NCBI GenBank assembly: GCA_028275165.1
Contig: JAQCNF010000077.1
Location: 1-55,807, forward strand
Origin: Haloquadratum sp.
GTDB lineage: Archaea > Halobacteriota > Halobacteria > Halobacteriales > Haloferacaceae
Reading direction: 5' to 3'
DNA length: 55,807 nt
Below the pieces are notes generated by a model that was not told the origin of the DNA, ran no database searches, and was given only the letters and a program-made list of their open reading frames with translations. Made by a program: the position numbers and the translations under genes. Every line of letters starts with the position of its first letter. Position 1 is the first letter of the stretch. This document shows, in pieces, positions 25,935-35,229 of the stretch.

Positions 25935-26525
25935 ATGGATAATGAGGCTCCATCGTCGGATTCGGACACAGCGACTGAGACTGAAACTGCAACTAAATCT
26001 GAATCAGAATCAACACCCGAACTGGAAGCTATCGCTGAAGACGTTGAGAAATATGCCCGATTTAAAAAAGTCGATGGGGCACAATATGACCGGGTGAATG
26101 AATTCCTTCGCGACCGCACGTATATCACTGCTCGTGAGTGGGCAATCGCTCGTCTCTGTTCGGACTTTCGCACAGAGACAGGCGTTGAAATGACGAAGAT
26201 TGGCGAGAACCTACCTGAACTTGTTCCGTTTATGACAGACACATACACGCCACAGGCAGTCAATCAGGCACGCGCTTCATTCGAGAGCAAGGTGACACAG
26301 GCAGGTGCAACATTTCTGTATGGTGCAATGTCTGGCTTTTTTAGCGCTGATGAACTCGATGAGTTGATGTACGAGGTGACTGAGACTGCGAAATTCTTGT
26401 TGGAAGTTGAGGGAGTTGAGCTCGATGTTGCTGATGAGCTTGAAGTTGAAGATAGGATCTCAAGCGTGATGCGCGAAGTTCGAGCAGCGAGCGACGAGAT
26501 GCGAACAGCCGAAACCGATGAATAA
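25935..26525 (+). CDS. Haloarchaeal conserved protein (DUF5806-like)
   Basis: The product has 196 residues from ATG 25935. The first 35 residues are a Ser/Thr/Glu-rich disordered stretch. The rest is helical: YARFKKVDGAQYDRVNEFLRD, TYITAREWAIARLCSDFRTETG, MTKIGENLPELVPFM, TYTPQAVNQARASFESKV. This fits what I remember as DUF5806, found only in haloarchaea, with a layout that may include a helix-turn-helix. The function is unknown. It is divergent from the Usp-GNAT operon, with about 80 bases between them. Confidence 0.8.
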   Translation: MDNEAPSSDSDTATETETATKSESESTPELEAIAEDVEKYARFKKVDGAQYDRVNEFLRDRTYITAREWAIARLCSDFRTETGVEMTKIGENLPELVPFMTDTYTPQAVNQARASFESKVTQAGATFLYGAMSGFFSADELDELMYEVTETAKFLLEVEGVELDVADELEVEDRISSVMREVRAASDEMRTAETDE

Positions 26526-26584
26526 CGTATCTAAGGAAGTATTGCAACTCACGTTGGCTCGGCTCAGTGCGTACGAAATGGCTA

Positions 26585-27889
26585 CTACATACAGAGATTG
26601 TGTCCGGCAATTGGTGTATAGCTGTCATTCTCGTATACAACGTTCCCGCGAAGCAATGTTCGAGTCGGGAATACACCCTTAGCACCCTCAAATGGTGTCC
26701 ATCCACAGGTAGTCTCGAGTTCTGTAGCAGTGATAGTCTGTACGGCGTCTGGATTCACAAAAACGAGATCGGCATCATAGCCTTGGGCGATACGGCCCTT
26801 ATTCTCGAAACCAAACAACTCAGCAACGTTTGTGGCTGTCACTGCTTGGATTCGCTCATAACTGAGCCGGCCCTGCTCTGCCTTCGCCAGCAGCAGTGGC
26901 AGCATCGTTTCGACACCTGGGACACCGCTTGGTGCTGATTTGAGCGTTGTGTTTTTTTCCTCATGTGTGTGGGGAGCGTGGTCAGTCGCGACAATATCTA
27001 TCCGTCCGCTCAGAAGTCGTTCGAAGAGCGCTTCACGCCGCTCCTCAGATCGAAGTGGTGGATTCATGCGTCCGTACGTACCCAGTTCTGCCGCATCGGC
27101 CTGTGAGAGCAGCAAATGATGCGGAGTAGCCTCACAGCTCACACCAGCAGCCACCGCTTGGTCAACAGCTTCTGGCGTGCTTACGTGTGCAATATGTAGT
27201 TGAGCCCCGCTTGCTGCTGCGAGGTCAATTGCGCGTTCAACTGCGCTAACCTCGGCATTGGCTGGGCGATATGCACTCCAATGATTAGCGCGAGCCCCCA
27301 GACCGATATCATCAGTTGCACGGTGCAGAGCTGTCGGATTGAACTGGTTCTCATCCTCTGCATGAACAGTCACGAGCGCTTCGTTCGATGTAGCAACGTG
27401 GAGCGCAGATTCGAACATCGAGAGCTCAATCCCCATTTCACCCGTCGAGTCTGCAAGAAACACCTCTCCAAGTGCGCACATTGGGCGCTCAAACAGCGTC
27501 TCTGGATCCCATCCATGGGTTACCCCTCCATTGAGTCCATAGTCGACACCCGCGGCAGCAGCGTACGTCTGCTTCGCGTCGAACGCAGCTCCGGTCGTCG
27601 TTGGTGGGTCTGTATTCGGTTGATCGATTACGGTTGTCACGCCCCCAGCGAGAGCGGCACGCGAGCCACTCTCCCACGTCTCTTTATGACCAGCGCCTGG
27701 CTGACGAAAATGAACGTGAGCATCGATCGCACCAGGGAGTACCAGCTGGTGGTCGGCATCAATTGTATGCGTCGCCCTGTCTGGATCTGTATCTGTATCT
27801 GGATTTAGTGTCGAGATCTGCCCACCTTCGATAAAAATATCTACCACCCGCTTATCAGCTAAGCGTGCATCTGTGATCAGAGTGGACAT
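26585..27889 (-). CDS. pyrC: Dihydroorotase
   Basis: The product has 434 residues from ATG 27889; an upstream ATG would add eight residues. The amidohydrolase motif GAIDAHVHFRQPG (residues 53-65) supplies two metal-binding His and the substrate Arg. IHIAHVST-like LHIAHVSTPEAV and ATDHAPHTHEEK carry the remaining His and catalytic Asp. The C-terminus has NVAELFGFENKGRIAQGYDAD, usual for the class I enzyme. It closes N-carbamoyl-aspartate to dihydroorotate in pyrimidine synthesis. It is a single gene followed upstream by the nicotinamidase-like gene on the same strand. Confidence 0.93.
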   Translation of the reverse strand: MSTLITDARLADKRVVDIFIEGGQISTLNPDTDTDPDRATHTIDADHQLVLPGAIDAHVHFRQPGAGHKETWESGSRAALAGGVTTVIDQPNTDPPTTTGAAFDAKQTYAAAAGVDYGLNGGVTHGWDPETLFERPMCALGEVFLADSTGEMGIELSMFESALHVATSNEALVTVHAEDENQFNPTALHRATDDIGLGARANHWSAYRPANAEVSAVERAIDLAAASGAQLHIAHVSTPEAVDQAVAAGVSCEATPHHLLLSQADAAELGTYGRMNPPLRSEERREALFERLLSGRIDIVATDHAPHTHEEKNTTLKSAPSGVPGVETMLPLLLAKAEQGRLSYERIQAVTATNVAELFGFENKGRIAQGYDADLVFVNPDAVQTITATELETTCGWTPFEGAKGVFPTRTLLRGNVVYENDSYTPIAGHNLCM

Positions 27890-27927
27890 AGGAATATCAC
27901 TCAAGGTGTTCACCTAAATACGACGAT

Positions 27928-28518
27928 TTAGTTGCGAGCCCTGAATTCAACCGCGTCTGTTTCAGTTACTTCACCAAAGAGCCAGCCTGCATGGTCAAGA
28001 GCATACTCGTGGTGCGCCGACTCAATCGCTCCGATCGCATCCGAAAGTAGCACTGGTTGGTAGTCACGTAGTCCCGCACTCCCAGCGGTGTGGAGCACGC
28101 AGACATTGGCGAGCGTCCCGCAGATCAGGAGGTCTTTGACTCCATGTGCCTGCAACCATCCGTGTAACTCAGTCTGATAAAAAGCATCATACGTGTGTTT
28201 TTCGACGATATGGTCGTCTGGGTGCGGCTCAAGTTCTGCCACCAACTCGCTTTCCCAGCTCCCTTCGACGACATGTTCGCCCCAGCGATCAAACTCATCG
28301 TAATAGTGTGCGCCTTCGAACTGCTCAGGGGGATGAACATCACGTGTATACACTACTGGAATATCTGCGGCGTGAGCCCGCTCAGTGACCGATTTGATTG
28401 GCTCAATCACAGCCTCGCTCTTGGGTGCATACAAACTTCCATCGGGGTGACAGAACCCATTCTGCATGTCGATAACGACGATTGCTGTCCCGACGGAGTC
28501 AAACGTCAACTCAGACAT
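27928..28518 (-). CDS. pncA: Isochorismatase-like hydrolase, probable nicotinamidase
   Basis: The product has 196 residues from ATG 28518 (MSELTFDSVGTAIVVIDMQNGF). The catalytic triad of the family is present: Asp17 in VVIDMQN, Lys107 in VEKHTYDAF and Cys140 in ANVCVLHTA. HPPEQFEGAHY may hold the metal-site residues, though not in the standard D-x-H-x-x-D-H spacing. Nicotinamidases convert nicotinamide to nicotinate. A nicotinate phosphoribosyltransferase gene lies 1.6 kb away, which supports that reading; other isochorismatase-type hydrolases remain possible. Confidence 0.8.
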   Translation of the reverse strand: MSELTFDSVGTAIVVIDMQNGFCHPDGSLYAPKSEAVIEPIKSVTERAHAADIPVVYTRDVHPPEQFEGAHYYDEFDRWGEHVVEGSWESELVAELEPHPDDHIVEKHTYDAFYQTELHGWLQAHGVKDLLICGTLANVCVLHTAGSAGLRDYQPVLLSDAIGAIESAHHEYALDHAGWLFGEVTETDAVEFRARN

Positions 28519-28595
28519 AAATGATGAATGTAGGTGTATGGTCAAAACGCCGGCGGAAAGCTACTTGAGCGTACATACGTAACTTATCATACAGA

Positions 28596-30041
28596 ATGTT
28601 TTCACGCCGCGCGGCGGGTGGACTCGTGCTCGCATTACTAATGATCTCTGCTGGTTGCGCGAGTTCGATAACACCATCAAATTCAACGACTGAATCAAAT
28701 CAATCTGTCGGACAACCGGATGGTGTTGCGACACCCGGGCCCTCGTTTGAGGACCCATCGGCAGACGTACTTGGATGGGAAGGTGGGTACTGGTATAATG
28801 AGAGTGTCGATATAGATCAGTCAGATGGGCTCTCAGATAAAGAACTTAATGCATACGTCGCGCGGTCGCAGGCACGCGTAGAGTATCTCCGACAGAAGGA
28901 GTTTCTCAATCCGGTCGATGTATCAGTCATCTCACGCTCGGAGTACACCAGTTCAGATAACAACAGAGGTTCAACACAGTACACCAAGTGGAATAATCAA
29001 GTCTGGGAAGCACTGTTCATTATTGGTGAATCACGAAGTACTCAAGAAGCTCTCGAAGCAACACGTGGGGCTTCTGTTGCCGGCTTTTATGACCCCGCAA
29101 GTGATGAAATCAAAATCATTACCGACACGCCAGAAACACCTGTCATTGATAATCGGACACTCGTACATGAGCTTGTTCATGCTGTTCAGGATCAACATTA
29201 CAACTTGAGTAGTGACCGATTTACCGCAGACACACAAGACGGGCAACTCGCCACTGATGGACTCGTCGAGGGTGATGCGCGGTTCGTCGAGAAATCATAT
29301 GTAGAGCAGTGTCAGAATGAGTGGTCCTGCGTTGCGACACCCTCTCAGTCAGATGAGTCCTCAGGGGAAACCCCAGATCTTAATTATGGACTATTCTTGA
29401 CAATGTATCAACCATACTCAGATGGACCAAGCTATATCGCCCAATTACGCGAGCAGGGAGGGCCCAGTAGTGTCGATAATAGATTTATCGATCCACCAAC
29501 AGCATCGAAAAGTATCATTCACAACGAAGAATACACTTCTCCATCATTGTCGGTCCCTGACCGATCTTCAGCAGAATGGAGTCGGTTTAATTCAATTGGT
29601 GATGGTGGCGCCGACAGCGTTGGCGAGGCTTCTATCTATATGATGTTCTGGTATCAATCGCGTCAGCAGTCAACGGATATCGTTGATCCAGCCGCGTTCT
29701 CACAGCCAAAAAATAATTATGATACGTACGATTACTCTGCATCCCCCTCAGATGGATGGGCAAATGATAAGCTGTATCCATATCGCACAACTGAGGATGG
29801 AGAAACACAATATGGATATGTTTGGCGGATCTCATGGGAAAGTTCCAGCGAAGCACAGGAATTTGTAACGGCATATCGAGAGATGTTGTCTGCACAGGAA
29901 GCGGTCACAAAGGGGTCTAACACATACGTCATCAAGGACGGTGACTTCGCAGACGCCTTTCGGATCGAACGGTCTGGATCGCAGGTAACAATCATAAACG
30001 GACCGACACCGCGCAGTCTCGATGACATTCACTCGTCGTAA
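28596..30041 (+). CDS. Hvo_1808-type surface lipoprotein with HExxH motif
   Basis: The product has 481 residues. The N-terminus MFSRRAAGGLVLALLMISAGC is a lipoprotein signal with the lipobox Cys21. A Ser/Thr/Asn-rich linker follows. The main domain has LVHELVHAVQDQHY with HExxH at residues 191-195 and LVEGDARF with a Glu about 34 residues later. This spacing suits a gluzincin-type zinc protease site. The sequence fits the Hvo_1808 family of haloarchaeal surface proteins, mostly annotated without known activity. It should face outside, anchored by lipid. It stands divergent from the nicotinamidase-like gene. Confidence 0.85.
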   Translation: MFSRRAAGGLVLALLMISAGCASSITPSNSTTESNQSVGQPDGVATPGPSFEDPSADVLGWEGGYWYNESVDIDQSDGLSDKELNAYVARSQARVEYLRQKEFLNPVDVSVISRSEYTSSDNNRGSTQYTKWNNQVWEALFIIGESRSTQEALEATRGASVAGFYDPASDEIKIITDTPETPVIDNRTLVHELVHAVQDQHYNLSSDRFTADTQDGQLATDGLVEGDARFVEKSYVEQCQNEWSCVATPSQSDESSGETPDLNYGLFLTMYQPYSDGPSYIAQLREQGGPSSVDNRFIDPPTASKSIIHNEEYTSPSLSVPDRSSAEWSRFNSIGDGGADSVGEASIYMMFWYQSRQQSTDIVDPAAFSQPKNNYDTYDYSASPSDGWANDKLYPYRTTEDGETQYGYVWRISWESSSEAQEFVTAYREMLSAQEAVTKGSNTYVIKDGDFADAFRIERSGSQVTIINGPTPRSLDDIHSS

Positions 30042-30088
30042 GCTAACTGAATAAACGACCTTTTCTCACTCCCGTTGTAGTGCTGAGT

Positions 30089-31234
30089 ATGGATTTCGAC
30101 ATCGTCACTCCAGATGCCATTACCGATGGTCGAGCCACCGACGCATATTTTGAGCGGACGGAGACCACACTTAGGCACGCGGATCGCAATCCGCAGGTGG
30201 TTGCCGAAATAACTGCGGATCAGTTTCCCTCGGGTGAGTTTGAACTCTTAGCCGGAATGAAAGATGCAGCGGCGCTATTATCTGACTTGGCAATTGATGT
30301 CGATGCTATCCCGGCGGGACGACTGTTCGACGGCGGCCCAGTTATGCGACTTCGCGGTCCATATCTCGAATTTGCCCGGTACGAAACAGCGTTACTGGGA
30401 TTTCTTTCACACGCTTCTGGGGTAGCAACCGCCGCCTTGGCAGCGCGTCGCGCGGCTCCAGACTCGATCGTCCTCTCTTTCGGGGCACGACATGTGCACC
30501 CATCAATCGCGGCGATGGTTGAGCGGAGCGCATTATTAGCTGGCCTTGATGGCTTCTCGCACGTTGCTGCAGGTGATGTGCTTAATCGGTCGGCTGGCGG
30601 GACAATGCCACATGCGTTGATGTTATGTTTTGGACGAGGAGAACAGGAAGCTGCGTGGGAGGCGTTTGATACTGCTGTCCCAGAGTCGGTCCCGCGTGTT
30701 GCACTCTGTGATACGTATTCTGATGAAGTTGATGAGACAGTTCGTGCTGCTCTTGCGCTCGGCGATCGGCTTGACAGCGTGCGAATAGACACAACCCGTT
30801 CACGACGTGGGGACCTCAGCCACATTGTTCGAGAAATACGCTGGACGCTTGACTCACATGACCGCGACGAGATTGATATTTTTGTATCTGGAGGATTGAC
30901 CCCAGATGATCTAAACTCCCTGGCGCATATTGTTGATGGATTCGGCGTCGGTGGAGCAATTGCGAACGCTGACCCAGTTGATTTCGCACTTGATATCGTA
31001 AGTGTTGACGGCGAGGCAGTTGCCAAACGTGGGAAACTCCCGGGAAAGAAAGCAGCCTATCGAGCCCAGGATGGGTCACATCTTGTCCAGTTAGCTGACG
31101 AATCGCCTCCGGAGAACGCAGAGCCGCTATTGAGTCCACTTATTCGTGATGGCGATATCGTCTCTTCATTCGATCTCGGTCTTGAGGCGGCGGCACAGCG
31201 AACTGTCGCCGACGTATCGCAGTGTCAGCTCTAA
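30089..31234 (+). CDS. pncB: Nicotinate phosphoribosyltransferase
   Basis: The product has 381 residues from ATG 30089. NAPRTase features are MDFDIVTPDAITDGRATDAYFER with the catalytic-loop region, ETALLGFLSHASGVATAA, SFGARHVHPSIAAM and a phosphate-binding GGLTPDDLNSLA in the C-terminal barrel (VSGGLTPDD). It converts nicotinate and PRPP to nicotinate mononucleotide, the entry of the Preiss-Handler route to NAD. The nicotinamidase-like gene nearby would supply nicotinate. It follows the surface lipoprotein gene by under 50 bases and may be co-transcribed with it. Confidence 0.92.
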   Translation: MDFDIVTPDAITDGRATDAYFERTETTLRHADRNPQVVAEITADQFPSGEFELLAGMKDAAALLSDLAIDVDAIPAGRLFDGGPVMRLRGPYLEFARYETALLGFLSHASGVATAALAARRAAPDSIVLSFGARHVHPSIAAMVERSALLAGLDGFSHVAAGDVLNRSAGGTMPHALMLCFGRGEQEAAWEAFDTAVPESVPRVALCDTYSDEVDETVRAALALGDRLDSVRIDTTRSRRGDLSHIVREIRWTLDSHDRDEIDIFVSGGLTPDDLNSLAHIVDGFGVGGAIANADPVDFALDIVSVDGEAVAKRGKLPGKKAAYRAQDGSHLVQLADESPPENAEPLLSPLIRDGDIVSSFDLGLEAAAQRTVADVSQCQL

Positions 31235-31507
31235 TCCGCAGACACCCCCTCAGATAGAAGTTCAACGTGTCGTCACACTCAGATTAAGATGGCAGAACGA
31301 TGCTAACTCATAATCTGTGCGCCAAATCAGGAACTGAAACTTTCCGAGGAGCAGTGCTCTCTGGAATAAGGCGCCCATCGGTGTGATGAATGACCACTGG
31401 AAAGTTTAGTTGGCTGCTTGAAGCTCTCTGTAGAAATAATATTTGTGTTGATTTCTCCTCGTCGCTTCGCTCGTTGAGGGTCATTTTCGAGCGAGGGGAG
31501 TAAGCCT

Positions 31508-32116
31508 CTACACATTCACTTCTTCAACACTCCCCCCATCAGCACGCTCACGGAAGACTTGCCCGTCAAAGAGTGTGACATCAGTGGTATTATTTTGCCA
31601 CGCGAGTGGTGATATTCCCGCCTTTCGACAGGCTAATGAGAGGAATTTCTCTTCGTGCCAGCCATTCTCAAGTGGAACTGTCGGATACAACCAACTTCGT
31701 CCGTCACCTGCCTGAATCGCTACTCCATGTGACCCTAACGTGAGATCTGTGGCTGGGTCTTCAGTTGTGAACGTATCTCCAACAATACAGACCGATATTG
31801 TCAGATTTGAGAGTTCCGGTTGTTGTATTTCAGAGCCGCAGGAGTTTTTCGATGCTGCCTGTATCGTTGAATCAACGATTGCATGACCGAGTTGATCGCT
31901 CCCGTTGTACGTTCCAGCACACCCGCGCAAGCGCCCCCGACCACGAGTTGATTTGATACGGACTAACACGCCTGTTCGCGCATAAAATGAATCTCGCATG
32001 CTACCAGGTTGCTCGCGCTGACCGTGGAGCACGTACGACTTGAGCGACTCACGCGCAAGTTCGACAGCTCGAGCCCCATCATTATAACCAACATCAGCGG
32101 CCTGCACCTCAGACAT
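31508..32116 (-). CDS. AMMECR1 domain protein
   Basis: The product has 202 residues, the normal size. The family core RGRLRGCAGTY replaces the usual LRGCIGT. Further landmarks are IQAASKNS and the block GSHGVAIQAGDGRSWLYPTVPLENGWHEEKFLSLACRKAGI. The fold is thought to bind nucleic acid or act with a radical SAM/dioxygenase partner, but no function is firmly known. No Memo or radical-SAM partner gene is adjacent here. The gene is single, in the minus orientation. Confidence 0.9.
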   Translation of the reverse strand: MSEVQAADVGYNDGARAVELARESLKSYVLHGQREQPGSMRDSFYARTGVLVRIKSTRGRGRLRGCAGTYNGSDQLGHAIVDSTIQAASKNSCGSEIQQPELSNLTISVCIVGDTFTTEDPATDLTLGSHGVAIQAGDGRSWLYPTVPLENGWHEEKFLSLACRKAGISPLAWQNNTTDVTLFDGQVFRERADGGSVEEVNV

Positions 32117-32344
32117 AATCTATCAGACACTCCGGCCTGACTTGAACGCTTCCCTTCATATACAGGATTAGTAGCATCTGTGCTGTGAAACTGTCTCTAC
32201 ACATCGCGGAGCAGGCCGAGTGGGAATCGTTTGAAAATCTTCGATTCCGTGATGGGACGTGGAGGGTCTCAGACCGTTTCAGTTGAGAGGATGAAGGCCC
32301 GACGCTCCGGTGAATAAACTCTGTTTCGTGTGAGTGTCTATCAT

Positions 32345-32622
32345 GTAGGTTCAACTGCTGTGAGTGCGAGCATCAAGACCGCGCTGACCGTGGTGCTGGT
32401 ATCAGTGTCACTCAAAATGATTGAGAAAGTGCGAAGACAGGTGCCTGCTCTCAACACATTCCCGCAGGTTCGGAAGTGGGAGTTGCGACAGCGGGGCCTG
32501 TGGACGGCCCAACCCTGGCCTCTGAGACCGTTCAAGACAACCAGACCGATGGTATCTGAGGTGTGTCTGACTAATCCACGGGAACGTCAGGGTCGTATGG
32601 AAGACGAAGTCTCTCGAACTAA
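32345..32622 (+). pseudogene. TnpB C-terminal relic upstream of RNase P RNA
   Basis: The plus-strand frame reads CECEHQDRADRGAGISVTQND, the second half of a TnpB zinc-ribbon. After a TGA the same frame continues as ESAKTGACSQHIPAGSEVG and GVATAGPVDGPTLASETVQD, then stops again before STGTSGSYGRRSLSN. This is the tail of the DUF2080-type TnpB as I remember it. Only the last 90 codons remain, with three in-frame stops. The fragment ends 55 bases before the RNase P RNA. Confidence 0.7.
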
Positions 32623-32648
32623 TTGAGCTTGTGGCGGTTCACCGAACA

Positions 32649-32656
32649 GTTTATAC
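32649..32656 (+). promoter_or_regulatory. TATA box of RNase P RNA
   Basis: GTTTATAC sits about 25 bases before the predicted RNA start and just inside the spacer left after the TnpB relic. The spacing fits an archaeal promoter. Confidence 0.6.
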
Positions 32657-32676
32657 CGATAATCACTCCTATTACC

Positions 32677-32997
32677 AGTGGCAGAGAGAGCTCGGCTCCC
32701 GTGGGCAGTGACCCAACGAGGAAAGTCCCCCCACCGTCCGGACAGGTGACCGAGTGCAAGCTCGGAGTCGGAGACGACTGGCTCTGAAACAGAAACGAGA
32801 CCCCGCGACCCGACCAATGAATCGTGCGAATTGACCCGCAAGGGAAGAGAGTTAACCCGACGAGGTGACGGTCGCGAACGGATGGAACGGTGAATCCTCA
32901 CTGGTGCAAGTCCTCGCTACAAGGTAGTCTGGACAGAGCGCGGACGCTTAGCCGAATGCCGAGATGAACAGAAGGGGGCTTACTCCTCTCAGCCACT
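32677..32997 (+). ncRNA. rnpB: RNase P RNA (archaeal type A)
   Basis: The RNA is about 321 nt. Helix P1 is formed by AGTGGC (32677-32682) with GCCACT (32992-32997), extended by AGAGAG with CTCTCA. The conserved CR-I region GAGGAAAGTCCCCCC lies near the 5' part, and the CR-V partner ACAGAAGGGGGCTTAC lies near the 3' end; together they form the P4 core. Internal GACCCGCAAGGG and TGAATCCTCACTGGTGCAAG also fit. It is the catalytic subunit that trims tRNA 5' leaders. Confidence 0.93.
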
Positions 32998-33399
32998 TTC
33001 TTCCGAATCACACTCATTGACAATCTCAGGAGTATGTATCCACGAGCCTGCATCAGGCTTGAAACGACACATCAGAGGGGAGTCTGCCTTGCTATCGAGC
33101 GCGGTTTGTGACGTTGAGTGTCGGCTTTCTCCTCTCGCTACTCGTCAGCAAGGCTGACTACTTAACGGAGAGGACACCACATCGAAAATGTTGAAAAGCA
33201 GGTCAAAGATATTATCCAGCTATCCCGTGGCCGACTGTGTGAGTTGATCTCAGAGGAGATGAATTTCATACGATTGATAAAATACTGGTCATCAGTATAT
33301 GAAATCCACCTCGTCGCTCCATTGTATCAATCCTCAAATAATTCAACCAACCGATATCGATGGCTCAACTCTCTTGACAGTACACCGTAATAATATCCT
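32998..33399. other. Spacer with one hairpin
   Basis: No gene is seen. GTCAGC (33144-33149) and GCTGAC (33153-33158) form a 6-bp stem with a 3-base loop. The 3' part is A/T rich and likely holds the promoter of the next gene. Confidence 0.4.
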
Positions 33400-33726
33400 A
33401 TGGACGATGATTTCAAACCAAGGCGATGCTGCGAATTTACTGCTGTCGCAATGAGAGAAGCACTGACCGAAAGGTTTGCTGGAAGTGATGCTGAGTATGA
33501 GACAGTCGCAAGACAGGCACGTGACTTAGGTGATGCTGAGAAAGTAAGCAAAGATCGAGGAGCTCAGCTCACTGTCGATGTAATTATCCGTAATCTACAG
33601 GACGCGCCAGATGAACTCAGTGTTGCTGAACGATGGAACTGGTGGCTGGGTGCGCTTGAAGTCGCATACGGTGGGTATGAGCGATTTCAGGTTCGCACAG
33701 TCCCACAGGGAGACTCACACAGCTAA
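33400..33726 (+). CDS. Conserved haloarchaeal protein of unknown function
   Basis: The product has 108 residues: MDDDFKPRRCCEFTAVAMREAL, then YETVARQARDLGDAEKVSKDRG, TVDVIIRNLQ and ERWNWWLGALEVAYGGYERF. It is mainly helical and acidic, with a Trp/Tyr-rich C-terminal block. No metal or nucleotide motif is evident apart from a CC pair near the N-terminus. I recall similar haloarchaeal proteins but no function. It lies 270 bases before the beta-CASP nuclease on the same strand. Confidence 0.7.
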   Translation: MDDDFKPRRCCEFTAVAMREALTERFAGSDAEYETVARQARDLGDAEKVSKDRGAQLTVDVIIRNLQDAPDELSVAERWNWWLGALEVAYGGYERFQVRTVPQGDSHS

Positions 33727-33996
33727 AATTCCCTCAGGCAACGGAGATCTAATGTGGTCTGAATTTCTTTCTCATACTCGCGGAGAAAAAGGTGTTATTG
33801 CAATCGTATACAGCCGATTCTCACTCTACTCGCTCATCTCACTACATTTCGCTCGTTGGCTGAGGCGGCAGAAGCGCTAAGAGTGAACGCTCTCTCCCAA
33901 CACCCGACCTTCAGACGGCAGATCTGCATGAGCAAGGAAGGTGAGTGTATTTGGACAATCAACGAACACAAACAATCTGGGTACCTAATCCACATG

Positions 33997-35229
33997 ATGG
34001 ATATCCAATTTCTCGGTGGGGCTGGTGAAGTTGGCCGGAGTGCAATCTATATTAATGACTCACTGTTACTGGACTATGGCCTGAAGACTGCGACCCCACC
34101 GCAGTTTCCCGTGGGATCTGTGGAGCCCGAGGCAGTCGTGGTCTCACACGGACATTTAGATCATGTCGGATCGATTCCATCACTCCTTAGTGGTGCTCGT
34201 CGCCCGCCGATCCACATGACAGCACCGACACTCGAATTGACGCGCACACTCGCACAGGATACGCTCAAACTGCACGGGGGAAGCTACAATTGTCCGTTTA
34301 CTGCTGAGGAGATTCGACGACTTCCTGAAGTGGCAGAGACGCACCAATACACACAGACATTCAGTGCTGCCGGTCATCAAATCACGTTTTATAATGCGGG
34401 CCACATTCCCGGGAGCGCACACATCCTCGTCGATGATGGAGAGACTCGTTTGCTCTATACGGCAGATTTCAATACGATTGATCAGCGCCTTGTTTCACAG
34501 ACGACAGCACGTCCCAATGCAGATGTGGTCATCTGTGAGACCACGTACAGTGATATTGAGCACCGCGCTCGCGAGACAATCGAAACAGAATTCGTCAAGA
34601 GTGTCAAGTCAACCCTCTGGGAGGGTGGAACTGTCGTCATTCCAGCCTTTGCAATTGGCCGAACACAAGAGATGCTACTCATTTGCGAGGCACACGGGAT
34701 TCCCTGTTATGTTGACGGGATGGGGACACAGATCACCAATATGCTTCAGCAGTATCCTGGCTTTGTTCGCAATGCCGCTGCCCTCCGTGAAGCCAAGTCT
34801 CACGCTCGCTTCGTCACTGGCCGAGATGGGCAGCGACGGCGGATTGCTGAAAAGAACGTTGCGATTGTCACCACAAGTGGCATGCTCTCTGGCGGACCCG
34901 CGATGACGTACATCCCTGCAATTGGTGCAAATCCGGTGAATAAAATAACGATGACCGGATACCAGGTCGAAGGGACTCCAGGCCGAAGTCTCCTTGAGAC
35001 TGGGGGGGCAGAAATCGATGGCCAACACATGACAGTTAGCGCACAGGTGGAGGCATATGATTTTTCCGCACACGCCGATAGTGATGGAATTCGTGAACTT
35101 TTAGATGCATACCGTGATGCGACTGTATTGCTGAATCACGGTGATCGGTGTGCCAGGTTTGCCGAGGAACTTCGCTCACAAAACATTGAAGCATCGGCTC
35201 CAGAGATTGGACAAAGTCTGACAGTGTGA
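33997..35229 (+). CDS. Beta-CASP metallo-beta-lactamase ribonuclease
   Basis: The product has 410 residues from ATG 33997; the longer upstream frame has no homology signal. The metallo-beta-lactamase motif HGHLDHVGS is at residues 51-56 onward, GHIPGSAHIL and LYTADFNT follow, and the beta-CASP part has VVIPAFAIGRTQEML, TTSGMLSGGPA and FSAHADSDGIRELL with the final LNHGD. It resembles archaeal CPSF/RNase J-type enzymes that process RNA ends, in the short form without the KH domains of aCPSF1. Endo- or exonuclease mode cannot be told from sequence. Confidence 0.9.
   Translation: MDIQFLGGAGEVGRSAIYINDSLLLDYGLKTATPPQFPVGSVEPEAVVVSHGHLDHVGSIPSLLSGARRPPIHMTAPTLELTRTLAQDTLKLHGGSYNCPFTAEEIRRLPEVAETHQYTQTFSAAGHQITFYNAGHIPGSAHILVDDGETRLLYTADFNTIDQRLVSQTTARPNADVVICETTYSDIEHRARETIETEFVKSVKSTLWEGGTVVIPAFAIGRTQEMLLICEAHGIPCYVDGMGTQITNMLQQYPGFVRNAAALREAKSHARFVTGRDGQRRRIAEKNVAIVTTSGMLSGGPAMTYIPAIGANPVNKITMTGYQVEGTPGRSLLETGGAEIDGQHMTVSAQVEAYDFSAHADSDGIRELLDAYRDATVLLNHGDRCARFAEELRSQNIEASAPEIGQSLTV

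Noticed and set aside
25856..26263. Extended N-terminus of the short Usp protein
   Set aside because: The added sequence is Ser-rich, overlaps the divergent gene and the Usp domain starts at 25855.
30220..31026. Long minus-strand ORF opposite nicotinate phosphoribosyltransferase
   Set aside because: The product is Ser/Arg/Pro rich, while the plus strand has clear family motifs.
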